Assembly: GCA_022432975.1 (NCBI GenBank)
Contig: CM039514.1
Coordinates: 3,951,519-4,015,518, forward strand
DNA length: 64,000 nucleotides
Reading direction: 5' to 3'
Source of the DNA: Begonia masoniana
Lineage: Eukaryota > Streptophyta > Magnoliopsida > Cucurbitales > Begoniaceae
Shown here: one piece after another, positions 49,891-60,200 of the stretch
Layout of the letters: each line of letters starts with the position of its first letter
Numbering within the stretch: position 1 is the first letter of the stretch
Program-made: the position numbers and the translations under genes
Notes under the pieces: generated by a model
What the model was told of the DNA's origin: nothing
Databases searched by the model: none
What the model saw: the letters and a program-made list of their open reading frames with translations, nothing else

Positions 49891-52124
49891 TGTGACGACC
49901 CGAAAGCCGGACCCGATCGGGATCCAAGAACCGAGCCGTCACTCTGGGACATTTGCAGAAAACGGGGACAACTATTTTTTTTTTCGACTTTTTAAAACTC
50001 ACGGACATTTAAAATGGATAACATAAAATAAAATAAAAGTAAAATAAATAAACATAAACTGGAAATGAATAAAAACGTGAACAGTGACCGGAAGATGCAA
50101 AGTGTGAACAGTAACCGGAAGATGAAATTTGTGAACAGTGACCGGAAGATGAAATTTGTGAACAGTGACCGGAAGATGAAAAATGTGAACAGTGACCGGA
50201 AGATGAAATTTGTGAACAGTGACCGGAAGATGAAATTTGTGAACAGTAACCGGAAGATGAAAAATGTGAACAGTGACCGGAAGATGAAATTTGTGAACAG
50301 TGACCGGAAGATGAAATTTGTGAAAGACAAAACTGGCAACTTTTAACATGATTACATAAAAACAAAAGTTGTGGAAACAGAATGTATGAAAACTTCAAAC
50401 TTCAGAAAACGATTCAAAACATGATTTTTGATCATGTCGGGAAAAACACGACGGAATTTTAAGGAAAAACAAATTACATGGATGGCTCTAACATGACAGA
50501 AACTTAAGAAAAATCACACTACATGGATAGCTCTAAAACCAGAAGCTGTCCATGCACAGACTAACAGAAAATATTCCAAACGAATTCCAGAATACTTCAA
50601 AACATAGTTCAACTGTCGAATACAGAGGTTTTAACAAGAGAAAGCTTAACCAACAGAATACCTTACATTATCTATATCCAACAGAATTTCCTACAGAGTT
50701 TTCAACAACCAAAAATACAGAATCCTAACATAGTTTAAAAACCAAACACAGAATTCCAGTAGGGTTTACAGACATAGACTTTACTTTAAATACTTAAACC
50801 TCGGGACAGGATTTGTTTGGCTGCAGCAACCATCCCGTGAGCTCCTCCCCCAACTACATCAACTCGTCAGTTTGAGGATCAAGCTCCTCATCTGGAAAAT
50901 CCATACCTACAACAGGGAGTTCACCTATGAGCCTAAAGCTCAGTAAGAACATAATCAACATGCAGTGATGCAAAATGCTATGCATGCAGTTTTCAGGAAA
51001 ACGGTGACAGAACATTACATTACGTTTCACTGCACATGGTGGTATAAGTGAGGCTTATAGAGGAACTGGCGCATAACATACATAACATACTGGACATGAC
51101 ACTTGTTAGTAATTTTGCCGGTGTCCCAGGGAAGGACAAGGTACAGGGTATCCTTGGCGGGGATAAATTTTACATGAGTCCCAGAGAAGGACAAGAACAG
51201 GATGCCAGTCCTCGTCCACACTTAACCGTTCATTACATTACAGGATTTTATCTTTACTTACTTCAAAACCAGTGCTGAAAACATTTGCATGATTTTACTG
51301 GAAAACGTGTATGCATGGATAAGTGCGATACTCAACATTCACAGATGGCAGAATGGATACAACAGGGAAACAGAATATAACAGAGACATGTTTAACTTAA
51401 AACATAACCTAGAACCTATCTACCCAAACCATACCTAGTACCTCCAAGTTGTAGGGCCATAAGGGCCAACATAAACGTATGAACTTACCTGGTTGCTGCG
51501 GTGTCAGATGCTCGAATGTCCCTGGAATGCTTGGATCTGTAGCATGCATGAAGAGGTATAAAACAAGCTGCAATGCTAACAAATAACATGGAAATTTATG
51601 CAGAAAACTCCACTCAGACTGGTAGAAAACAACAATGTGTTTCCATACAAAACTCGAGAGTTTTCTCCTAAATATCCTAACCTAAAACTTCAGCAAAACG
51701 CATACTTTTTGCTTGTCCAAATGTGTTAGCATTGGGAGATGTTTACCTTAGGCAGAAAACAAGGAAAACCCTAGGAGATCAAAGGTGTTTGGGTGAACTT
51801 TTGTCGCCTGGCCGAGAGAAAACAGAGGGAGAGAAGATGGAGAAGTGGAAACTTTCACGTAGGAGGGAAGAGAAGACATATCTTCTTCAACAAGTTGCCA
51901 CTTGGCACTCGTCCATTGGTTTGCTTCCACCTACCTTAATTACTTCCACATTTACCCTTCCAGTAGCTTTTAACCTAATTAATTTGTTTTGGTTACACAT
52001 TAGTTTAGTTTCACTAAACATTTCCAACAACTCAACCAAAACATACGTTGTATAAATATAAATGTTAATCCCGCACAAATGGTTTCGGGAAAACAATTAC
52101 ATGGCAAAAATGCCGGGTGTTACA
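49891..52124 (-). repeat. 5-prime LTR of the gypsy element
   Basis: This copy is collinear with 43037-45240 and 30 bp longer, mainly because of one extra minisatellite unit. Promoter and start of transcription for the element should lie here, on the minus strand. Confidence 0.95.
50077..50319 (+). repeat. 27-bp minisatellite, 9 units
   Basis: Same unit as at 43222-43437 but nine copies (243 bp). The additional unit is in the third position from the left. Confidence 0.95.
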
Positions 52125-53419
52125 AGGACTGTCCATGTCCGCCGTCAAGGCATCAAAGAGGGCTCAGGTCTCCGAGCTGGGCTTGACCGAGCAAGCTCGC
52201 AAGCTCACGAGAAGGCTCGCGAGCCCTAATGGCCGAGCTCGGCTCGACCCGTCTGTGTGACCCGAGCCAAATCGGCTCGTTACTTTAGCGAGCCGAGCTT
52301 GGCTCGACCCGCTACAGTAACAAGTCGAGCGCCAGCCCGCCCGTTTAACATCTCTAATTTCAGTTAGCCCCTTGTACTAAAAAAACCGGCAAACCAAACC
52401 ATGTACTTTTATTTTATTATCAGTTTTGACATTTCATCAACAATTTCGTTAAATCTTCATTTAAAAATTTTTTGTGATTGTTTAATATATGTACAATTTA
52501 TTGTAATTTTATTTTAGTAATTTATAAAAATATTATAATAAATCATACAAGTTTTAGAAAATTACGAAAATATTTCTATTATCTACCCATGATATAGTGA
52601 ACATGTGAAAATTGTTTCAAATAAATCCAATATCGTTTGGTACTTTTTTAAAAATTAATTTATAAAGTAAAGAAGAACCTGAGATTAATTTTAAAAAAAT
52701 ACGAAAAGATATTCGATTTTTTTGAAAAATTTTCCACATGTTTACCATATCATGGGTAGATAATAGAAAAGTTGTCGTGATTTTTTAAAATTTGTATGAT
52801 TTATTATAATATTTTTATAAATTACTAAAATAAAATTACAATAAATCGTACATGTGTTAAAAAATCACGAAACTTTTCAGATTATCTTTTCATTAAGTAG
52901 TGAACATGTGGTAAAAAATTCAAATGAATCCAATATCGTTTGATAATTTTTCAAATGAGGGTTTAACGAAATTGTTGATGAAATGTCAAAACTGATAACA
53001 GAATAAAAGTACACGGTTTTGTTTACCGGTTTTTTTAGTACAATGGGCTATTTGAAATAAAGTGCATAGTACATGGTTAAAATCAATAATTATTATTTTT
53101 TTTATATTTTTTGTTGCTTTTGGACTAAATTTTTGGAATTTGGGTCAGGTTTTCGGCTTTTGGGCTGAGTTTTTTGGTTTAGGTCGAGTTTTAACCGATT
53201 TTCGGGTCAAATATTTGACCAACGGTTCAGTTCAATTTTCACTATTATTGAAAATTTGAAATCAGAATCGGGACCGAACTGCAAGGTTCTTGAAACCACG
53301 GAACCAGAATCGAAACTGGAACCATGGGTGTGTAGAACTGGCCCAAACCGGGACCGAACCGCACAGTTCGGTTAAAATCGTGATTCCGGTCCAGTTATGC
53401 CCACGCCACCCCACCCCTA

Positions 53420-53789
53420 GTTGAAAGGTTCATCCAACCACCAACTTCAACTTGCAAAACCATTGCATCCAAATCTTTTTCTCCCTCTCATTACCAAGAT
53501 GAGAATGCTTAACGTTCATTTTTCATCTCCTGGGGAAGTATTGATAATAGAAGCTAAACATTGAAGATAGCTGAAGCTTGATTGCCGACATGGATGCTTG
53601 GCAGTTATGTTAGATTGTTAGATTAATTAGTTTCTTTTCTTCTTCTTCTTCATAAGATAATAATATTCTGTCTAGAAACACTAACACTGTTAATCCTCGC
53701 ATCTGACTGAGAACGCAATGATAAGCACTGAAACCACGTAAATTCTACAAAAACAGCAAATAGATACGCTTCCATGGAGGAAACTACAG
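53420..53789. other. Spacer before the second duplication unit
   Basis: No gene is seen. A TCT microsatellite is at 53633-53651. From about 53715 the sequence starts to resemble 24660 onwards (ccaaaccacgtaaatt-type words), the beginning of the duplicated GDSL relic. Confidence 0.35.
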
Positions 53790-53993
53790 ACGGGTCGGGA
53801 AACATACATAGAAAATCCACGTTGAGACGGCCATTACGGAATCACTTGAAGTTCGTCTGTTCCTTGGGTAAGTTGAAACGAACTCATGCCGGCAGCTAGT
53901 TCACCGGTGTTCGAAACGGGAGGCTATTTAAAAACGGCGAAAACGACACAACGGTGGAAAGCGTGATGATTTTGGCAGTGGTCGCCATGGCCA
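53790..53993 (-). pseudogene. Decayed GDSL exon 1, second copy
   Basis: Close to the relic at 24740-24950. The minus strand has an ATG near 53988 and a leader (MATTAKIITLSTVVSF). A broken block I follows (NTGELAAGM read after a frame change), then NGRLNVDFL. The shared deletion inside the GDS motif shows that the gene was already dead when the segment was duplicated. Confidence 0.7.
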
Positions 53994-54253
53994 TGGGCGG
54001 TAGCTTTCAGTACAGCAGAATTTGTCATCCATTATGGCAGAAAGTTTTGTAGTATGTACAGAAAGAAATTGGCTTCTATTCAAGGACAAGACACTGTTTT
54101 CTTTTCCTTCCCTTCTCTTTTCTTTTCTTCCAAAAGTCACATTTTATGTTTATTGGGCTCGCGTTTCCATCGAGTCTGTAAAGTGAAATTCCGGAGATCT
54201 CAAACTCCAATACCCGATCGAGCTCTGAGCAAATTTTCTGGCAACCCATTTCG

Positions 54254-57200
54254 ATGGAAGAGGTGGAAGTGATTCATGCTTGGTCTCCTCCCAGATCACT
54301 CAGCACTAGCCTCATGTACTCCTTTGCGCAGGTAATCTTTCCATCTACGACGCTATGTTTTTCGTTTGGTTGCTGAGAAAGTAGTGGGAAAATGAAATGG
54401 GGGTGCTGGATTTCAGCACCTGAGTTGGTTTGTTCATCTGGGTATTGGTCTTTCTTCATTTGGACTTCAGAAAGATTTGATCTTCCTCGTCTCCGTGAAG
54501 ATTTAAGCGATTTCAATTCGATCACTGTAGTTTGAGTTCCGATTAGTTTGCCCATTCGAGGAAGATTAAAACTCAACGAAGAAGCTTATATGTTCAGTTT
54601 TTCTAACATGGACAAAAAAAAAAAAGTCATTACAGTTTCAAACATAGCTTGTATCTTTTAAACTGTCATCATTTTGTTGGAACCAATTATAAATTCTGAA
54701 AAATCTACGTTTGCTGACTGTTATTTCTTCTTCTTACTTAAGAGGGATGATATGGAAGTGCTTGATGAACCACTCTGTGCAAATTTTATGCGACTAACAG
54801 GGTTAGAAAGGCCCTACAAGGAGGAGCTATTCTCCAAAATGGTAAGATTTGTGGCCATGCATGTCATTTAATCTTCTTTTGGGCGAAATTGACAATTCTT
54901 GACATAGTTCTTTGCTTGAATAGGAATCTGATGGAAACAAGGTCGTGAAGGAAACCATTTACGGTCAGGGGCAGAAGAAGTATCGATATTGTAAGGTAGT
55001 GAATTTTAGTTTCGCTGATTAATTTAGTATTGTGAAAAATAGTTCGCAATTATACGAGTCGCAACGAGTAATAAAGTGATAAATAGAATGTCGAACCCAC
55101 GAAGACTTTTTAATTCATAATCAAACAAAGTTAATTTGAGTCTAATTTGAATAACGATATTTTAGTGGCTTTGACTTCAAAATAAAATAAGAGCAAGTAA
55201 TTAAATAACAGAAAATTAAACAAGTTTTGTAGAATATAATGAGAAAACTCTAGGGTTTCTGATTTCACCTAAATTAATCATATTTAATATTCCTAATCCA
55301 AATCATTAATTTTTATTTCTATGTGTTGATGGCAATTTCACAAAAATTATTTATCAATCTCTCTCGAGTAATGATAAACTTATTCAACTAACGAATTATT
55401 ATCTCGCGGTAACTAATTCTGAGAATTAGTTAAATACATTAAGAATGATAAATCAAAATACCACATGAACGCATTAGCTATCTCTAATTTAATATATTTT
55501 TCATGGTAAATTATTTAGTGCACGATTCTTTATTACCTCTCAGTCTCAAAATAATCCTACGAACATGTTATTGTTAATCAGACAATCACAAGCATTAAGA
55601 ACAGAATAAATTACTCAACACAATATCGAAACAGAAAATCAACAACTCGAATTAAAGAAAATACTAAATATTCATAATCAGGCTACATCGTAGCCTTAGA
55701 AAAATAAATTAGTTTATGATAAAGTAAAGAGGAACATAAGGAGAAATAAAAACAATCATAGTTTCAGAAAAGAAAAGAGAAAGAATAAAAAAAAACTTGG
55801 TTCGTCAATCTCCAGTCGTCGTCTTGATGCTCTCAATCTTTCTTCTCGTCCCTCTCCCCTCTATTAACCTAATTATCATATAATCGGCCGTGCACGATTG
55901 AAATCAACGGTTGAAATTGAAACAATTCAAATAGCTGATCGATCGCTTGAGGTGTAACTGATCGATCAGCTATCTCTTATGCTTTGCGTAAGATATTGCT
56001 TCAGCCGATCGATCGCCAAAATAGCCAATCGATCGGCTATGCCTCTGCTCCATAATCTTGTAATAGCTTAGCCAATCGATCGCTAAGGGTTGCCGATTGA
56101 TCGGCTACTCTTCTGCTGGACTCCTTCATCAGCCGATCGATCAATTAAATTGTGCTGATCAATTGGCTACTCTTCTAATAATTTCTTCCTTTCTTCTGGT
56201 TTGATTTCACCAAAACCTGTAATTCTCCAATTTTTTCTACACACTTGCACCAAATATATCAAAATCTTTTATATACTTGAGTAAAACTAATTAATTCAAT
56301 TATTAAAGAGTGCAATAAAGTGTGTAAAATATACATTTATCGTTAAGCCCGCCGAAAATCTACATATTTTGTATTGTTTTAGGCTGATCTTTAATCTGTT
56401 ATCTAGTTTAGGACTCAAAACTTCTCTTCTGGGTAGACGTAGATCTTACTTTATCATCCATATTGCTAAAAAGCATCCAAAGCATGATTTGGAAAGTTTA
56501 TTTGAATTCTCAAAGGCTACTTGCTTGTTGCTTATAAATTACAGCATATGGCGAAACAAAAGGTACCTGGTTTGGCTAACGATTTGATGACAAAAGGGAG
56601 GCATTTCATATTGATTCGAAATCCCCTTGATATTTTGGTGAGATTCATGTAAGCTTTTTTTTTTTTTATTACTACTTTTACGACTCTGAGCAGAGTAGAT
56701 GGTCAAACATCACGTCCTGAAAAGTGATTTCGCAGTCTCGGTGGATGAATCTACGATTTTTAAATTCTGCCTCGTATCGAAAATCAATCTTGGTTGACGA
56801 GTTTTGTCCGTATTTTGCAGCCATCTTTTGGCAAGGTTGCTTCTCCATCTTTCATGGAGATAGGTTTTGCACAACTTATCTCCATTTATAATGAACTCAA
56901 AGGGTTAGGAAGGCCTCCACCTGTTATTGAAGCTGAAGAACTTCAACAAGATCCTGAGGTTTTAAAGCTCTCCAAATCTCCATCATATTTGTTGATTTTG
57001 CTTAAAAGATTCTCACATATTAGATGTCTGTGCTTCATGAATTCTGTGGATAAACAAGGATTATTGATAAAAGAAAACCTTTGATAATAATGTCGTGTTG
57101 GCTAGATCATAACTGTAATCAACTAAGTTTTATATATTTAGTTCAAATATTATGATCAGATTCTTTTTCACTAAAAGCTTTTAACGCATTCGACATCTTT

Positions 57201-60200
57201 CTTCGCAGTCTACTTTACGTGGTCTCTGCGAAGATTTGGGGATCCCTTTTCAATCTGCAATGCTCCAGTAAGCATAAAATATTTCATTATGTAATGTAGT
57301 TTAATTAATACAATCCGTCGTTGTTATAATGAAGTTGGGTTTTTTTGATAAGCTCGCACTCAAATTATTCTCAGATGGGAAGCTGGTCCAAAGCCCATGG
57401 ATGGTGCTTGGGCGCCATGGTGGTATAAAACTGTACATAAATCAACTGGTTTTGAAAGAGCAAGAAAGTACCCTTTGGTAGGTCATATGTTTATCTTCTT
57501 TTGCTTCAAACTTTTTTGCTTGATTTGCTTTTGTCTAATGAATCTCACAAGGTTATATTGAATATTTCTCATAATATTTTGTATCCATAGAGATTCCCAA
57601 GAACAAACTTGTCAGCCTTCTCGTCGGTTTATGTTTGGTGTAACAAAGTTCAATTTTGCTGTCTGATCACCCATCTCTGAACGACCGTTTTCTTCCTTAT
57701 GATTCAACTTTACCAGAGAGAAAGAGATGTTTCCATCTGAATATGTGTCTCATACTTCCTATGTCTTCAGCCATTTTGCTTTTCTCACTATGATCTGCTG
57801 GAGCAATGTCTACCTTTATACAACTTGCTCAGGCGCCATGTGAAGAGGAGGTCAAGTCTCCTCGTTTCTCCCTTGCCTCATCCTGATCTTCCCGTTCCTG
57901 CAAACGAAAAGCTGCTTGCCTGGGTTGGTGATGGGATCTTACCCCGGGACAGTGCAAAGGTACTTGGTGAAACTGACATTAAAATACCTTTCATTTAACA
58001 TATTTGCCACCTTCTTATATGTGATTATTTTCTTTGACTTGAATCAGGTTTCCGTATTCGATTCTGTTGTCCAAGGTGGCGATTCTGTGTGGGAAGGACT
58101 CCGAGTTTACAGCAGGAAGATATTTAAGCTTGAAGAGCACTTGGATAGGTTAGTGATCATTAACCAGAGTTTCAAATGAACTCAGCTTTTTCACTGCCGA
58201 TGTACGAAGAAATTTCATTGTTATTTTGTTCTATAGGTTATTTGATTCAGCGAAGGCTTTGGCATTTCAGAACGTTCCGACCCGTGATGAGGTGAGATCA
58301 TTGGCATTGCTTCATTTTGAAATTCAGGGGTTGTATTTATAATCTTTTGGCAAGTATTTTTCAGGGTAATGCATATCAAAAGAAAAATGTATTCTTCACA
58401 GCCTGTGTGGATAATTTCTTTATTATGTAATTGATCGAATTGTAGGTTAAGGATGCAATTTTCAGAACTCTCATTCGGAATGGAATGTTTGACAACGCAC
58501 ACATTCGACTATCTCTAACGCGCGGAAAAAAGGTCAGGCCTACTTTCTCGGTTCCTCATTTCTGTTGGTAGTTTTAATCAAAATAAACTGATCATCATCC
58601 AGTTTGATGATAAATTTTTAGTCAATTACAATTTCTTTCTAATGCTTATTTATTTCAATGGCTTGTCAATGCATATGGTTTGGATTTTGTAGGTGAATTT
58701 CCTTATCCTCCCTAGTTTTACAATTTTCTATACGTTATAAACTTCCTTTGTTAGAACTCAATAACGCCATTCAGACTAGGAGATATTAAGAGAAAACATT
58801 GTGACATGGTAGTTAACATGTGTTTTTGTCTTTCAGGTTACTTCTGGAATGAGTCCAGAATTCAATCTTTATGGATGTACTTTAATTGGTAAATTTACTC
58901 CATCTATAAAAGTGCTAGAGTTCTCAAACTGCTTTAAAAATCTCAAATGCATAATGTACTGCATGTTGATCCATTTTGGCAATTGTTTTTTTTCATAAAA
59001 AAGATATGTATTAAACATGGAAAATTACAAGAAGTCAGAGGGACAGCCCTCCATCTGACCAAAACAATCAATGAAAAATAATTTCTCTCTAGTTGGAAAG
59101 AAACTATGGAGTCTCTCGGTGTTCCGAGTACGATATTGTCTGCTTTGGGGTGGAGCTCTCATAGATTTGGAGTTAGTCCAAAATACGCTGTATTAGGTAG
59201 AAAGAAGAACTCTATTTATAAACCACTCAATTTCTACTCTTCAACTGATGTGAGATTGTAAACTCCCACTGGCATGGACTGTGCCTTCACAATCAAATAA
59301 AATCTTAGGTTATTCTTGCATTCACAGAGCGGGTGGCCACAATCTATCCCATTTGGGGCCTGATCCCCGTCGACCACACTTCTGGTTGGGAATCTGGCTC
59401 TTATACCATTTGTGGAGTCTCCGGTACAATATTGTTTCCTTTGGGTTGGAGCCCGCACTAAATTGTTTTTGGAGTTAGCCCAAAACGCTTTGTACTAAGT
59501 AGGGAAAAGAATTCTATTTATAAACCACTCAATTTTCACTATCCTATGCAATGTGAGATTGTACAACCCCACTGGTATGGACTGCATCTTCACAATCAAT
59601 AGAATTTTAGGTCGTTCTTGCCTTCATAGAACGGATTGCCACATAAATAAACTAAAAGGGTAACTGGTAAAGTACTTATAACTATAAACTCACTTAACAA
59701 TGAGAAAGTTGACACTATCCTATAAGTTATTATTCAATGACTCATTAACGTTGGAACTAAATAACCCAAAAGATAGTTAGAACTCCTAGTCTCCAAATTA
59801 ACGTGATTTTTTGTTGTCTTTCCTCTGCAATTAAAGCATCGACGATGAAACTTTATCAAAATAAACTTCTAACGTCTAAGGAGCAACGTTGAACAAAAGT
59901 TGAACAAACTCACATTGAATTATAATATGATTGTTCGTTTCATCGCGAGCCTTGCATAAGGAGCAACGTTGATGAGACAAGGCTTTCAAAGAATTCATCT
60001 TTTGGATATGATCATTCATATATAATTTTTCTTCAACCAAAGTCCAGGGAAATACATGTTTCTTATTGGGAACTCCTTTCTTGTGTATGAAATTGTAAAA
60101 AGGAAAGTTGACTTAGTATCCAGAAGTAAGTTGTAAGAAGAAGGAAGGAAGAAAGAATACGTGTAAAATCTTGTGGATCCCTCAAAAAACATTCTTATTC

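Larger units (their letters stand above)
43037..52124 (-). mobile_element. Full-length Ty3/gypsy retrotransposon (Tekay-like chromovirus)
   Basis: The element is 9088 bp with LTRs of 2204 and 2234 bp and a perfect duplication AGGAC (43032-43036 and 52125-52129). It has a PBS at 49876-49886 complementary to initiator tRNA-Met and a PPT at 45241-45253 (minus strand). It has a single open gag-pol with a C-terminal chromodomain-like segment. The LTRs differ by roughly a dozen substitutions, a few 1-bp indels and one 27-bp repeat unit by eye. It is therefore a young and structurally autonomous insertion. The clade call rests on the domain order and the chromodomain. Confidence 0.95.
41174..52356 (-). 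mobile_element. hAT transposon, interrupted by a gypsy element
   Basis: The ends are TAAAGATATTAAACGAGCG and, inverted, TAGAGATGTTAAACGGGCG, typical of plant hAT termini. Perfect 8-bp duplications ATTTCAGT flank it (41166-41173 and 52357-52364), and the opposite arm of the host MITE shows what the undisturbed site looked like. Subterminal DNA on both sides is dense in gagccgag/ggctcg words. Without the gypsy insertion the element is about 2.1 kb, and it carries a hAT transposase remnant on the minus strand. Confidence 0.88.
41129..53097. mobile_element. Foldback MITE with about 150-bp or longer TIRs
   Basis: With the hAT removed, this element is about 780 bp. Its left arm (from ataattatcgattttaacc) is mirrored by the right arm (ending ggttaaaatcaataattat). 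The arms match through atgtactatgcact, ccttgtactaaaaaaaccgg and cagttttgacatttcatcaa and beyond. A 9-bp word TTTTTTATA lies at both edges (41120-41128 and 53098-53106), consistent with a MULE-type duplication, although the word is low-complexity. No coding capacity. Confidence 0.75.
40820..53419. mobile_element. Degenerate TIR element hosting the second transposon nest
   Basis: The left end taagggtgggtgcgg and the right end (reverse complement taggggtggggtggcg) are imperfect inverted repeats. Interior DNA on both sides of the nest is GC-contrasted, with words such as ggaaccaaa and cggttcggtcccga characteristic of small non-autonomous hAT-type elements. A 250-bp part of the interior occurs twice (about 40905-41100 and 53100-53290), now separated by the MITE insertion. 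Flanking 8-bp sequences (attgcgtg and gttgaaag) match poorly, so the class is uncertain. Confidence 0.45.

Noticed and set aside
53062..53259. Phe-rich plus-strand 65-codon frame
   Set aside because: Lies across the border of the MITE and its host element; a similar frame at 40861-41112 arises from the same duplicated transposon sequence.
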